A stretch of DNA of 64,000 nucleotides from an uncultured Oscillospiraceae bacterium (GCA_949283785.1 CASDTR010000001.1:1-64000), one strand, 5' to 3'. Counted from the first letter of the stretch, positions 32,434 to 42,092 are shown. Translations and numbers: made by a program. Notes: generated by a model from the sequence alone, not told the origin.

Positions 32434-34935
32434 TTATCCGAATACCTTTTCTCCTATCTCTTTAAGAGACAGTCCCGACGCCTCGGTGGGATATTCCTTT
32501 CTCGAGCAGACCCACTGCCATTCCTGTGAGAACCAGTCAATCTGCGTCTCCCCACCCGTTTCAAGCTCGCGCTTTTTGGCCTCAATCCAGCGCTCCCAGC
32601 GCTTTACATAGAGATCCTCGGCAAGGCCCGACCACTGTCGGTTAGAGTAGTCGTGGAGCATTCCAACGTCACTCTGATATTGTCCGCCCCAGGTGGTGAT
32701 GAGCATTTTCGCATTCATCCTGAACAAGTCCTTTGTGAACTCGTCGTCATCACGGCAAAGCTCCATGGCCATTGAGATCCAGTTACCTACAAGCCATTCG
32801 GGATTCGTACCGATAATGTCGCAGGTGAGCCTGAGCTTTTCGAGGAATTTATCGGACTGAGCTTTGAACTGCTCGAGATCCTTCGCCTCATAGGCCTCGC
32901 CCATAGCCTTCTGGTTTGCCTGAAGGCGGTTTGACATGACCTGCCTGAGACAATCGGCGACGTCGTAGCGGTATTCGCTGCTTAAAGAAAGCTTGTCGTA
33001 ATCCTCAAGGAGCAGCTTTACGGCCTCTTCAAACTTCTGAGTATCATAGTATATAAAGGAGGTTCCCCAGGTGGAAGCGGATTTCACGGTTTCACAGGGC
33101 CTCGCGCACATGGGGGATTCCGGCGCTCCCTCTCCGCCGCCTGCCGTAGAATTGTAAACGGTTTCAAGAAGCAGCTTCCAGGCCTCATAGGCGCTTTCGG
33201 ACTCTGCGCCGTAACGCCTCTCGGCATAATCCCTGAGCCACGCCTTTACGTCGGTCTTTTCGGCGGAAGCGTCGGCCGATTTCTGCCAGGGCATCTCAAG
33301 GAAAAAGTCAAACATAACGGGGTTTGAACGTGATGCCTCCTGGGTGATTCCCACGCCGCCCATGACCTTGGCGGTGTTCATGGCGTCGGGCACGTCGCTG
33401 CAGAGAGTTGCAAGGTGGCCGTTGAGACCCATTCTGCCGCCGAAGTTGTTGAGCATACAGAAAATCCACGGTGTAAAGCAGAACTCCTTGCCTTTGAAAT
33501 TCTTCCAGTGAGGCTTGTTCTCGGCGAACAAATCGAGTATCAGAAGCCTTTCCTTCTCCCCGTGAGCGGCCCAAAGTATGCCGTAGGAAGGATTTTTATC
33601 CCACGACTGAATGACCCAGACGCATTTGGGGTCAAAGGCTTTCATGGCCCCGATTATATTTTTGCCGACGCTGTAAAGGGATACACCCTTACGGTTTCCG
33701 CCCTCGTGGAAGGGGTCCGTGGCGTAGGCGTGGGCAAATTTTCCGTAGACCTCCGCCTGGGATTCATAGAAGAGCTTCGCATAGCGGCGGAAGGAGGCGG
33801 TATTTGTCTTTACCATCCAGGGCCTTTCGTATTTATTCCAGAGTCCCTGAGGCAAAACCTTCACCTTCGGGTCCTTCTTCTCTATATCGGCGGGGATCAT
33901 TCCGCTGTAGCCTTCCAGCACGGGCTCCATGCCCATGGCGCGCATGAAGAACTGATTCTTTCTTGCAAGCTCTGTGCGCTTTTTAAACCAGCTGTCGGGA
34001 AGGGGACCGCCGAATGCGGACATATTTGACATGTAGAGCCACGCAAAATATGCGGGACCCGTCAAAAACTTTTTGACCTCCTCGTAGGTATAGCCTATCT
34101 TCATCATGAACCTGCGCCATACCTCTTCCTGAGCGGTGATGTCAAGGATAAGGTTGGCTCCGCTGAGAGCAAGGTAATCGAGCTCCTGCTGCCACTCTTT
34201 CTCGCCCCAGAAGGCCATTGTATATGAATGGGTGCAGTAATTGTAGGCGTATCTGTTTTTGGCTCTGCAATACCTCGTGATTTCTCCCTCAAAAAGGGGC
34301 GCCGTCTCGGGAAGCTGCATCTGCTTTCCCATTTGTGAAACGTGGCATTTGCAGTAATACTTGAGATAATGGTTTATGCCTGCCGCAAGGCTTACGCCGT
34401 TTCTTCCCGCAACGGAAATTTTTCCGTCCTTTACGGAAAGGGTGAAGTAATCGGTCTCGCCCGGGACAAGGGAAAGGTCAAACCACTCCACATATTTTTC
34501 TCCCATCACACGGGAGATAAGTCCCCTGACCGCTTCGTATGTATCCTCTTGTGTTATTTCCTTGGCCCACTTTGTTTTGTCGAAGTCCTGGGCACCGAAA
34601 TCCTGCTGCTTTTCTTCGTTTGGTTCGAAGCTGTCATATTCGCCGTCGAAGGACTTCAAGGTAAAGGTTTTGGCCGTAAGGTTCAGCACCCTTACAAACC
34701 TGAGCTTGTCCTCGCAGGGAAGGGTAAAGGATTTTTCGCCCTCGTTTACCTGAACATCCCCTATGAGCTTAAAGCTCTGCCTGTCGGCTCCCCCGTAAAT
34801 CCGCAGGGCTCCTTTGCCCTCGCAGCCGAATTTAAGGCTCTTTACGGAGCAAAGGCCGCCGAGGTCAGCTTCCCAAAATTCAAGCTCAGACCGTGGACAC
34901 CAGTCTATGTTTACGATTTTACAAGTTTTATCCAT
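32434..34935 (-). CDS. Alpha-N-acetylglucosaminidase (GH89, NAGLU-like)
   Basis: 833 residues matching the NAGLU architecture: a small N-terminal beta domain, a (beta/alpha)8 barrel and an all-helical C-terminal domain. Diagnostic segments are YNYCTHSYTMAFWGEKEWQQELDYLALSGANLIL, KFLTGPAYFAWLYMSNMSAFGGPLPDSWF, PVLEGYSGMIPADI and HEGGNRKGVSLYSVGKNI. The family releases terminal alpha-GlcNAc from heparan fragments or mucin. No signal peptide, so it acts in the cytosol on imported oligosaccharides. The GTG at 34947 and the ATG at 34935 are both possible starts; the ATG is used. Confidence 0.93.
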   Translation of the reverse strand: MDKTCKIVNIDWCPRSELEFWEADLGGLCSVKSLKFGCEGKGALRIYGGADRQSFKLIGDVQVNEGEKSFTLPCEDKLRFVRVLNLTAKTFTLKSFDGEYDSFEPNEEKQQDFGAQDFDKTKWAKEITQEDTYEAVRGLISRVMGEKYVEWFDLSLVPGETDYFTLSVKDGKISVAGRNGVSLAAGINHYLKYYCKCHVSQMGKQMQLPETAPLFEGEITRYCRAKNRYAYNYCTHSYTMAFWGEKEWQQELDYLALSGANLILDITAQEEVWRRFMMKIGYTYEEVKKFLTGPAYFAWLYMSNMSAFGGPLPDSWFKKRTELARKNQFFMRAMGMEPVLEGYSGMIPADIEKKDPKVKVLPQGLWNKYERPWMVKTNTASFRRYAKLFYESQAEVYGKFAHAYATDPFHEGGNRKGVSLYSVGKNIIGAMKAFDPKCVWVIQSWDKNPSYGILWAAHGEKERLLILDLFAENKPHWKNFKGKEFCFTPWIFCMLNNFGGRMGLNGHLATLCSDVPDAMNTAKVMGGVGITQEASRSNPVMFDFFLEMPWQKSADASAEKTDVKAWLRDYAERRYGAESESAYEAWKLLLETVYNSTAGGGEGAPESPMCARPCETVKSASTWGTSFIYYDTQKFEEAVKLLLEDYDKLSLSSEYRYDVADCLRQVMSNRLQANQKAMGEAYEAKDLEQFKAQSDKFLEKLRLTCDIIGTNPEWLVGNWISMAMELCRDDDEFTKDLFRMNAKMLITTWGGQYQSDVGMLHDYSNRQWSGLAEDLYVKRWERWIEAKKRELETGGETQIDWFSQEWQWVCSRKEYPTEASGLSLKEIGEKVFG

Positions 34936-35088
34936 TCTCTCAAACACCCCTGATTATTTGCATTTGAATATATATCCACTCCGAAAACAGAATTTAAATT
35001 AAATCTCTTTTCGGCAATGTGCTGCATATTGTTCGCGCCGTCCGCTCATAGGTCTGCGCTCTGTGATTGTGCGGATTCGGCTTTTACT

Positions 35089-35904
35089 TTATTTATATAT
35101 TTTCCCGACCCCGCCCAGAAAGAGCTTTTCGGGCAGTATGCGCTTTAACGCCATTATCACTTTATACATAAAGCCCACAGTTATATGTACGGGAGGATTC
35201 TCCTTTTCGCTGGCTCTGAGCGCCGCCGCGGCGGGTTTAAAGGGTGAAGCGCCGTTTTTCTCGTCCTCGGCCATTTTGGCAACTGCGCTTTCACAATGCT
35301 CCCGATATGGGGAACCTTCGGGCAGCGACATTTTCCTCGCATCGGTAAAGCCTGTTTTTGTATCCCCCGGCTCAATGAGGCAGACCCTTATTCCGAAAGC
35401 CTTTGTCTCCTCCCTGAGAGCCTGAGCATAGGCGTCAAGGGCGTATTTGCTTGAAGAGTAGTGGCTCTGGTAAGGCAGCGGAACCCTTCCCGCAACGGAG
35501 CTCATAATGAGCACAAGGCCCTTGCCCTGAGCTCTGAAAAGGGGCAGCACATGGCGGTTTACCCTTAAAACTCCGAAATAATTCACCTCAAACTGATTTC
35601 TCACATCTGCCTCGAAGGCGTCCTCGGCAGCGCCTGCGATGCCCATGCCCGCGCAGTGGAGAACTATTCCGACGCCTGTTTCGGCGGCTATTCTCTCCGC
35701 GCACCTTTTAACGGAGTCCTCGTCGCATACGTCCATTTTGACCGAGATTATTTCGCCCTCGCCCAGCTTTTTCCTTTTTTCCTCACAGTGCCTCGAAGCC
35801 GCCCAAACCGTATAGCCCTTCTCGGCGAAAAGCTCCGCTGCGGCCCGTCCGATTCCCGACGAGCCTCCCGTTATGAGTATGCTTTTACCGTACGGATAAA
35901 CCAT
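35089..35904 (-). CDS. Short-chain dehydrogenase/reductase
   Basis: 271 residues, classical SDR: TGGSSGIGRAAAELF nucleotide loop, LHCAGMGIAG (NAG-type), SSVAGRVPLPYQSHYSSSKYALDAYA with Ser, Tyr and Lys of the catalytic set, and the C-terminal membrane-peripheral-type segment. Substrate unknown. The start at 35904 has GGAGC five bases upstream; the frame continues upstream without a site. Confidence 0.9.
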   Translation of the reverse strand: MVYPYGKSILITGGSSGIGRAAAELFAEKGYTVWAASRHCEEKRKKLGEGEIISVKMDVCDEDSVKRCAERIAAETGVGIVLHCAGMGIAGAAEDAFEADVRNQFEVNYFGVLRVNRHVLPLFRAQGKGLVLIMSSVAGRVPLPYQSHYSSSKYALDAYAQALREETKAFGIRVCLIEPGDTKTGFTDARKMSLPEGSPYREHCESAVAKMAEDEKNGASPFKPAAAALRASEKENPPVHITVGFMYKVIMALKRILPEKLFLGGVGKIYK

Positions 35905-35980
35905 GATAAGCTCCATGGGGCACGGACTGCGGCTCAATATCGCCCGCCGACGGATTCCGCCCCCGTCCTTTCAGTGTATT

Positions 35981-36592
35981 TCAGTCCTTGAAGCTGAGGA
36001 AATCGTCACAGTGTTCCCTTATGTATTCTGCCGAAAGGCCGCTGACGTCAATCTCTTTGATCGCCTCGGCAAATTCGCCGTCAAGACGCAGAATTTCATC
36101 GGGGTCAACTGAGACCTCCTCGTTATTGTCGTCCGACATATCGTATTCGGTTTTGATTATCTCTGAAAGCCTCTCGCTTTTAAAGACCTCCAGAGCTGCC
36201 TGAGACGCAAGACCCGTAAGCGGTTCGCCGTTCTTTTTGAAAAATTCGTAAAGGCCGTCCTTTGTGTCCTCCGTGAGGTACTCCAGAGTATAGATATATT
36301 TGCAGGGAAGAGGAAGCTGTTCAAATCTCTCTTCCATATCGATATGCCTTTCAAGGTGGAACTGCACGCAGGCAGCCGCTCCCTCAAGAAGCTTATCGTC
36401 GGGAGTATTTTCTATCTTCTCCCGTGTGAGCTCCTCAAAATCGCGCTTGAGCTCCGCCTGATGAATAAGCTGCTGCTTTAATTCCTCCTGACGGCGGTAA
36501 TGCTCCTTTGAGGTCTTTGACGCCTTGCGCCACATTAAAACAAGCAGCACCACCGCAACGGCAAGTATTATCCATAAATAAAAATTATCCAT
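35981..36592 (-). CDS. Single-pass membrane protein, unknown function
   Basis: 203 residues: N-terminal membrane segment (FYLWIILAVAVVLLVLMW), a charged coiled-coil region (about 28-65: KTSKEHYRRQEELKQQLIHQAELKRDFEELTREKIE), then a soluble part with an acidic end (SDDNNEEVSVDPDEILRLDGEF). No family recognised. Starts two bases after the rsmI stop, so it belongs to the trmN6-rsmI unit. Confidence 0.75.
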   Translation of the reverse strand: MDNFYLWIILAVAVVLLVLMWRKASKTSKEHYRRQEELKQQLIHQAELKRDFEELTREKIENTPDDKLLEGAAACVQFHLERHIDMEERFEQLPLPCKYIYTLEYLTEDTKDGLYEFFKKNGEPLTGLASQAALEVFKSERLSEIIKTEYDMSDDNNEEVSVDPDEILRLDGEFAEAIKEIDVSGLSAEYIREHCDDFLSFKD

Positions 36593-36594
36593 TT

Positions 36595-37419
36595 TTATTC
36601 CTCCTGAAGAGCTTTATATATCTCTCCCTTTTTAATTCCCGTATCTCTCGCCGCAAGCCTCGCGGCCCCGCTGACGGCTTCTCCCTTTTCCATGTAATCC
36701 TTCGCTATATTTACCGCGTCCTCAAGGGTCCAGCGAAGCTTCTGCTTCTTTGCTCCCTCAATGACCAGCACTATCTCTCCCTTTATTTCGCCGTCGGCGT
36801 AGTCCTCGGCGGCTTTTTTAAGGGTCGTCCTGATTATTTCCTCGTGTATTTTGGTTATCTCCCTGACTATGGCTATGCGCCTGTCCCCCAGCGCCTCGGC
36901 CATATCCCTGAGAGTAGCCGAAAGCTTATGGGGAGCCTCGTAAAAGACCATGGTTCTCGTCTCGTCGGCGATTTCCTCAAGGTGCTCCCTGCGGCTCTTT
37001 TTGTTGACGCTGAGAAATCCCTCAAAGGTAAAGCGTCCCGTGGGAAGCCCCGAAACAGCCACCGCCGTTGCAAAAGCCGTAGGTCCCGGCACGGCGCAGA
37101 CTTTCACGCCCTTTTCGTGGCAGATTGAAACGAGCTCCTCGCCCGGGTCCGAAATGGCGGGCATTCCCGCGTCGCTTACCAGCACGCAGTTTTCGCCGTT
37201 TAAAATCCGCTGCAAAATTTCGCCGCCCCGCTCCCGTTTGTTGTGCTCAAAATAGCTCATCATGGGCTTTTTTATGCCCAGATGATTCAGAAGCTTTATT
37301 GTAACTCTCGTATCCTCTGCGGCGATAAAATCGCACTCCTCAAAGGCTTTCGCCGCCCTGGGCGACATATCGCTCAAATTTCCTATGGGCGTACCCACAA
37401 CATAAAGCACTCCGCTCAT
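36595..37419 (-). CDS. rsmI: 16S rRNA (cytidine-1402-2'-O)-methyltransferase
   Basis: 274 residues, tetrapyrrole-methylase fold. Motifs VVGTPIGNLSDMSPRA, EDTRVTIKLLNHLGIKKPMMSYFEHNKRERG, LVSDAGMPAISDPG and FEGFLSVNKKSRREHLEEIADETRTMVFYEAPHKL are diagnostic. Overlaps the upstream methyltransferase by four bases, the order also found in Bacillus (yabB-yazA-yabC) but without yazA. Confidence 0.96.
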   Translation of the reverse strand: MSGVLYVVGTPIGNLSDMSPRAAKAFEECDFIAAEDTRVTIKLLNHLGIKKPMMSYFEHNKRERGGEILQRILNGENCVLVSDAGMPAISDPGEELVSICHEKGVKVCAVPGPTAFATAVAVSGLPTGRFTFEGFLSVNKKSRREHLEEIADETRTMVFYEAPHKLSATLRDMAEALGDRRIAIVREITKIHEEIIRTTLKKAAEDYADGEIKGEIVLVIEGAKKQKLRWTLEDAVNIAKDYMEKGEAVSGAARLAARDTGIKKGEIYKALQEE

Positions 37420-38156
37420 TTTACATTCTCCCTGTAATCTCCCAAAATCCGCAAAAGCTCCTGAGAGTCGCTGCCGTCGGGATTCTGGATAAAGAGGTTC
37501 CTCTCGACTCTCACTCCCGGCTTTCCGCCCTTTCTGCCCTCAATAAGCACAAGCCACGGCTCGCACAGGCTGTTTTTGCTGACAAATCTGATTCTCTTGG
37601 GCTCTATTTTATTACTGCTCATTTTGCAAAGTATCTCGCAGAGCCTTTCGGGACGGTAGCAAAAGCACACCCTCCCGCCGTATTTCACAAGATAAGACGC
37701 GGCGGCACACACGTCGTCGGCGGTACACATTGTCTCATGCCTTGCAATTTTCTCCGCCGAGGCCGTGCTCTCAATGCCCGCTCCCGCTCCTTTATATGGG
37801 GGATTCATGGTGACTATATCAAAGCTTCCCGCCGCAGGCAGGCTTTTTTCATCTCTTATATCGCAGTTTATCACCTGCATCCTTTCGGAAAGGCCGCTTT
37901 TTTCTATTCCCCTCCCGAACTGCTCCGCGCCCTTTTTCTGGAGCTCTATTCCGCACACAAAGGCGGGGGATGCGTTCCTCATCATGGCAAGGGGGATTAT
38001 GCCGCAGCCCGTCCCCATATCGCAGACCCTGTCCTTTCTCTTAGGAGAAGCGAAGTCCGCAAGGAGAAGGGCGTCGGTGCCGAAGCCGTGTGAAGGCGAG
38101 ATAACGGCGTAGACGCCTTTTCCGAGATATTCGTATTTTTCCTGTTCCTCTGCCAC
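37416..38156 (-). CDS. trmN6: tRNA1(Val) adenine-N6 methyltransferase-like protein
   Basis: 246 residues, Rossmann methyltransferase: SAM loop CDMGTGCGIIPLAM and catalytic TMNPPY in FDIVTMNPPYKGAG, the N6-adenine/cytosine signature. Adjacent to rsmI as in Bacillus YabB. The start is GTG at 38156, seven bases from GGAGG. Confidence 0.9.
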   Translation of the reverse strand: MAEEQEKYEYLGKGVYAVISPSHGFGTDALLLADFASPKRKDRVCDMGTGCGIIPLAMMRNASPAFVCGIELQKKGAEQFGRGIEKSGLSERMQVINCDIRDEKSLPAAGSFDIVTMNPPYKGAGAGIESTASAEKIARHETMCTADDVCAAASYLVKYGGRVCFCYRPERLCEILCKMSSNKIEPKRIRFVSKNSLCEPWLVLIEGRKGGKPGVRVERNLFIQNPDGSDSQELLRILGDYRENVK

Positions 38157-38310
38157 GGCGCCGCCTCCGCTTTTTATGCGCCCGATAAATCACGGCGCTT
38201 ACTTTGCTTTTAAATTTGCTTACGGATATTTTATCCCAGTATTAGTTTATATTATATTATAAATACACCACTCAGGCAAGAATAAAAACCTCGGAAACAG
38301 GGCAAAATCG

Positions 38311-38338
38311 AAAAAGGCGCCGTGAAATTCACAGCGCC
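38311..38338 (-). terminator. Terminator of the SASP gene
   Basis: Minus strand GGCGCTGTGAATTTCACGGCGCC followed by TTTTTCG. Confidence 0.8.
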
Positions 38339-38391
38339 CCGCATGCTGCATTAATACGCAGCTTTGTTTATTAATTTACTGAGAAACGAGG

Positions 38392-38589
38392 TTATTTCAT
38401 GCCGTCTTCGTAAGCCTTGATCATCTTCTTGACCATCTGACCGCCGATGGAACCGGCCTGCTTTGATGTGAGGTCACCGTTGTAACCCTGCTTGAGGTTT
38501 ACGCCTACTTCGTTGGCAGCCTCCATCTTGAACTTATTGAGAGCCTCGCGTGCCTCGGGCACAAGGCTTGAATTACCGTTCTTAGCCAT
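38392..38589 (-). CDS. Alpha/beta-type small acid-soluble spore protein
   Basis: 65 residues. It carries the family's two signatures: KFKMEAANEVGVNL (germination-protease recognition region) and SKQAGSIGGQMVKKMIKAYE. These proteins coat DNA in the dormant forespore and protect it from UV and heat. The start at ATG 38589 follows AAGGAGTG. The GTG at 38601 would overlap that site. A strong SigG-type promoter lies upstream. Single-gene unit with its own terminator. Confidence 0.94.
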   Translation of the reverse strand: MAKNGNSSLVPEAREALNKFKMEAANEVGVNLKQGYNGDLTSKQAGSIGGQMVKKMIKAYEDGMK

Positions 38590-38634
38590 TATTCGTTTCA
38601 CTCCTTACTTACTTTTTTCTTGCGTCTGCCTTCA

Positions 38635-38665
38635 TAGTATGTTCGGAGCGAAATTTAATTATTAG
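38635..38665 (-). promoter_or_regulatory. SigG-type promoter of SASP gene
   Basis: Minus strand CTAATAA (38659-38665), 17 bases, CATACTA (38635-38641), the latter a perfect SigG -10 (CATNNTA). Confidence 0.75.
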
Positions 38666-38686
38666 TGTTAATTTTTAGTAATTAAA

Positions 38687-39799
38687 TCAGATTTTATCCT
38701 TGAACTTTTCGATAATGGCGTCGGTTATCCTGATGCCGGCCTTTCCGTCGCCGTAGGGGTTTGAGGCCTTGCTCATGCTCTCGTATTCCTTCTCGTCGGT
38801 AAGGAGGGTCTTTATCATATTGTATATAGTCTCTTCGTTGGTGCCTGCAAGCTTGAGGGTGCCCGCCGCGATTCCCTCGGGGCGCTCGGTGGTGTCTCTG
38901 AGGACTATTACGGGCTTGCCGAGAGAGGGAGCCTCCTCCTGGATTCCGCCGCTGTCCGTAAGGATGAGATAGGAGCGGCTGAGAAGGTTGTGGAACTCAA
39001 CTACCTCGAGGGGCTTTATGAGCTTTACCCTGTCGCAGTCGCCGAGAATCTCATTGGCGGTATTTACCACTATGGGATTGAGGTGGACGGGATAGACCAC
39101 CTTGATGTCGTCATGCTCTTCGATTATGCGCCTTATGGCTCTGAACATGTGGCGCATGGGCTCTCCCAGATTTTCCCTTCTGTGAGCGGTGAGGACTATG
39201 AGTCTGCTGCCCTTTGCCCATTCGGTGACCTCGTCGGAATAATCCTCCCTGACGGTGGTCTGAAGGGCGTCGATTGCGGTGTTGCCCGTGACGATTATGG
39301 TTTCGGGATTTTTTCCCTCATTGAGAAGATTCTGCCTGCTCTGCTCGGTGGGGGCGAAGTTCATATCGGCTATAACGCCTACAAACTGTCTGTTCGCCTC
39401 CTCGGGATAGGGAGAATATTTATTGTATGTACGAAGTCCCGCCTCAACGTGGCCGATAGCCGTCTGCTGATAAAAGGCGGCCAACGCTCCCGCAAAGGTG
39501 GTTGAGGTGTCTCCGTGGACAAGGACTATATCGGGCTTTTCGGTCTTTATAACGTCCTCAAGACCCTTGAGGACTCTCACGGTAATATCCGAAAGGGTCT
39601 GGCCCTGCTGCATGATATTAAGGTCATAATCGGGAACGATATTAAAGGCAGTGAGCACCTGGTCGAGCATCTGGCGGTGCTGGGCGGTGACGCATACTAT
39701 GCACTCTATTTCCTTTCTGCTCTTGAGCTCTTTAACCAGCGGAGCCATTTTTATGGTTTCCGGTCTCGTGCCGAAAACGGTCATAACTTTAATTGCCAT
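38687..39799 (-). CDS. wecB: UDP-N-acetylglucosamine 2-epimerase (non-hydrolysing)
   Basis: 370 residues, GT-B-like fold. FGTRPETIKMAPLVKEL, CVTAQHRQMLDQVL, VHGDTSTTFAGALAA, GHVEAGLRT, LTAHRRENLGEP and LTDSGGIQEEAPSLGKPVIVLRDTTERPEG are all textbook motifs. Makes UDP-ManNAc for wall polymers. Its own promoter is upstream. The nucleotide-sugar genes at 61-63 kb may use the same pool. Confidence 0.96.
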   Translation of the reverse strand: MAIKVMTVFGTRPETIKMAPLVKELKSRKEIECIVCVTAQHRQMLDQVLTAFNIVPDYDLNIMQQGQTLSDITVRVLKGLEDVIKTEKPDIVLVHGDTSTTFAGALAAFYQQTAIGHVEAGLRTYNKYSPYPEEANRQFVGVIADMNFAPTEQSRQNLLNEGKNPETIIVTGNTAIDALQTTVREDYSDEVTEWAKGSRLIVLTAHRRENLGEPMRHMFRAIRRIIEEHDDIKVVYPVHLNPIVVNTANEILGDCDRVKLIKPLEVVEFHNLLSRSYLILTDSGGIQEEAPSLGKPVIVLRDTTERPEGIAAGTLKLAGTNEETIYNMIKTLLTDEKEYESMSKASNPYGDGKAGIRITDAIIEKFKDKI

Positions 39800-39955
39800 A
39801 TTTTTACCTCTTCTTACCTCAGTTTTTTTCTCTGCCCTCTCGGCTTCGGATACCTTCGGATCTCACGGCGCATCCCAGAAAAATGAGAACACCCGTGCTC
39901 CCTGTGCCGCCTGAACCTTCGCACGAGGGTCAAAGCTTAATTTTCACGATTTAAA

Positions 39956-39984
39956 ATTATACCACTTTTTACCTTAGTTTTCAA
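39956..39984 (-). promoter_or_regulatory. SigA-type promoter of wecB
   Basis: TTGAAA (39979-39984), 17 bases, TATAAT (39956-39961), minus strand. It overlaps the glpP stop region. Confidence 0.75.
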
Positions 39985-39986
39985 CT

Positions 39987-40553
39987 TTAAAGGCTCCAAA
40001 CCGACGATTCCGTCGTGGATACCCCGTTGGCTCCCGCCTGCAATGCGCCGATAACGTCCTCTTTTTCGCTTATAAGCCCTCCCGCTATCATGGGAGTCTT
40101 GATTTTCTTTTTGAGCTTCTTTATTATTTTGGGCATTACCCCCGGCATTATCTCTATGGCGTCGCTTTTTTCCGCAATGGTGGCGTTCACCGCGTTATCG
40201 AGGGAAAGGGAATCTATTATAAAAAATCTCCTTACCGTAAGCATTCCCATTTCCCTTGCGATTTTAATAAGCCCCGCCTTTGTGGATATAATGCCGTCGG
40301 GAGCGATGTTTTCGTTTATGTACCTGAGAGCCACTGCATCCCTCGAAAAGCCCTCTATAAGGTCCATATGAATAAAAATCATCTTCTCCTTTTCATGGGC
40401 CCGCTTTACGGCGTCGGACAAATTAAATATGTCGCCGCTGAGCATAAATATGATTTCACAGGGCGAATCCACCGCCGCTTCCAGCATATCCATATTCTTT
40501 ACGGCGGCTATGACCGGTGAATCATCCAGTTTTTCGTGAAATCTGTTTTCCAT
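39987..40553 (-). CDS. glpP: Glycerol-3-phosphate-responsive antiterminator GlpP
   Basis: 188 residues, TIM-barrel-like GlpP family. VIAAVKNMDMLEAAVDSPCEIIFMLSGDIFNL, IFIHMDLIEGFSRDAVALRYI, DGIISTKAGLIKIARE and IEIMPGVMPKIIKKL...TPMIAGGLI are characteristic. With glycerol-3-phosphate it prevents termination in glp leaders. A leader terminator fit for that role precedes glpK at 45.2 kb. No glpF/glpD nearby. Confidence 0.93.
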   Translation of the reverse strand: MENRFHEKLDDSPVIAAVKNMDMLEAAVDSPCEIIFMLSGDIFNLSDAVKRAHEKEKMIFIHMDLIEGFSRDAVALRYINENIAPDGIISTKAGLIKIAREMGMLTVRRFFIIDSLSLDNAVNATIAEKSDAIEIMPGVMPKIIKKLKKKIKTPMIAGGLISEKEDVIGALQAGANGVSTTESSVWSL

Positions 40554-40604
40554 TTTTCTGCCTCCGATGACATATTTTTTAGATTTTAAGTCTCATTTTT
40601 TATG

Positions 40605-40610
40605 ATTATA
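40605..40610 (-). promoter_or_regulatory. -10 box of glpP promoter
   Basis: TATAAT on the minus strand with TTCAAA 17 bases upstream (40628-40633), a weak -35. Confidence 0.55.
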
Positions 40611-40708
40611 CCACACTTTTTTCCCTTTTTGAACTGTACTCGCTCTTCGACATATTCCTTTTCATAAAAATAATTTTCGTAAAGTATGGAATATTACGGA
40701 TTTTGTGT

Positions 40709-40714
40709 TATAAT
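40709..40714 (+). promoter_or_regulatory. Extended -10 promoter of murA
   Basis: TGTTATAAT, a TGn-extended -10; no good -35 box is seen. About 90 bases before the start codon. Confidence 0.6.
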
Positions 40715-40805
40715 ATCTAAGGTGTGAGGCTTCAATGCCTCTCGATTTATTATTTGCTTTTTTCTTTTATTTACATAAATTTATTTTGTTAAGGAGAGTG
40801 CCGTA

Positions 40806-42092
40806 TTGGAGAAAATAGTTATCAACGGTGGAAAAAGGCTCTGCGGAGAGGTAAACATCAGCGGAGCGAAAAACGCCGTGGTTGCGATTATTCCCGCTAC
40901 CATTCTTGCTCAGGATGTTTGCAGAATTGAAAACATCCCCAATATCAGCGACGTCACCATGATGATAAGAATCCTTCATCAAATGGGCGCAGATATTCAC
41001 GTTGTAAACAAAAGCACTATCGAAATAGACACCAGACACGTCAATTCCTTTATAGTTCCCCACGAAATGACAAAGCATCTGCGTGCCTCATATTACCTTA
41101 TAGGAGCTCTGCTGGGCAGATACAACAGGGCCAGAGTTGCCATGCCCGGAGGCTGCAATTTCGGAGTTCGCCCCATTGACCAGCACATAAAGGGCTTCAA
41201 GTTCCTCGGTGCCGAAGTGTCCGTTGACAACGCTATCGTAGACGCAAGAGCAGAGCAGCTTGTGGGCAGCTCAATTTATCTTGACGTTGTAACTGTCGGC
41301 GCAACGGTAAACATCATGCTCGCCGCGGTAAAGGCCAAGGGTCTTACCATAATCGAAAACGCCGCCAAGGAGCCCCACATAGTTGACCTTGCAAACTTCC
41401 TCAACTCTATGGGAGCGGACGTGAGAGGCGCGGGCACCGACGTTATAAAGATCCACGGCGTTGACAGCCTTCACGGCTGCACCTATTCCATAATCCCCGA
41501 CCAGATAGAAGCGGGCACATACATGGTTGCCGCCGCCGCCACAAGGGGCGACGTGCTCATTAAAAACGTTATACCGAAACATCTCGAGTCGATCTCCGCA
41601 AAGCTCATTGAGTGCGGAGCCCAGCTCACCGAATACGACGACGCCATCAGGGTCAAGGCTGACGGCAGACCCAAAAAGTGCAATATAAAGACCATGCCCC
41701 ATCCCGGCTTCCCAACGGACATGCAGCCTCAGATGGCCACTCTTTTAGCTTTGGCCGAGGGAACCAGCATCATCTCCGAAAGCGTATGGGATAACCGCTT
41801 CCGCTACGCTGAGCAGCTTGTGAGAATGGGCGCTCAGATTCAGGTTGACGGAAAAATGGCGGTTATCGAGGGCGTGGAAAAATTAAAGGGCGCCCCCATC
41901 AAAGCCACCGACCTTCGTGCAGGCGCCGCAATGCTCATTGCAGGTCTCGCCGCAGAGGGCACAACGGAAATAGAGGACATAGAGCACATTGAGCGCGGAT
42001 ACGAAAACTATGTTGAAAAGCTCACGGCTCTCGGCGCCGACATAAAGAAAGCGCGCGTCCCCGACCAGTTCAGCGTATCAGGCGCCGTTTGA
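40806..42092 (+). CDS. murA: UDP-N-acetylglucosamine 1-carboxyvinyltransferase MurA
   Basis: First committed step of peptidoglycan synthesis: transfers enolpyruvate from PEP to UDP-GlcNAc. 428 residues; Lys22-Asn23 in ISGAKNAVVA and the catalytic Cys117 in MPGGCNFGVRPID (so fosfomycin-sensitive in principle). The HPGFPTDMQPQM and FENRF-equivalent WDNRFRYAEQL blocks are intact. TTG start behind AAGGAG. Followed by a terminator and then walJ-rlmH. Confidence 0.97.
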   Translation: MEKIVINGGKRLCGEVNISGAKNAVVAIIPATILAQDVCRIENIPNISDVTMMIRILHQMGADIHVVNKSTIEIDTRHVNSFIVPHEMTKHLRASYYLIGALLGRYNRARVAMPGGCNFGVRPIDQHIKGFKFLGAEVSVDNAIVDARAEQLVGSSIYLDVVTVGATVNIMLAAVKAKGLTIIENAAKEPHIVDLANFLNSMGADVRGAGTDVIKIHGVDSLHGCTYSIIPDQIEAGTYMVAAAATRGDVLIKNVIPKHLESISAKLIECGAQLTEYDDAIRVKADGRPKKCNIKTMPHPGFPTDMQPQMATLLALAEGTSIISESVWDNRFRYAEQLVRMGAQIQVDGKMAVIEGVEKLKGAPIKATDLRAGAAMLIAGLAAEGTTEIEDIEHIERGYENYVEKLTALGADIKKARVPDQFSVSGAV

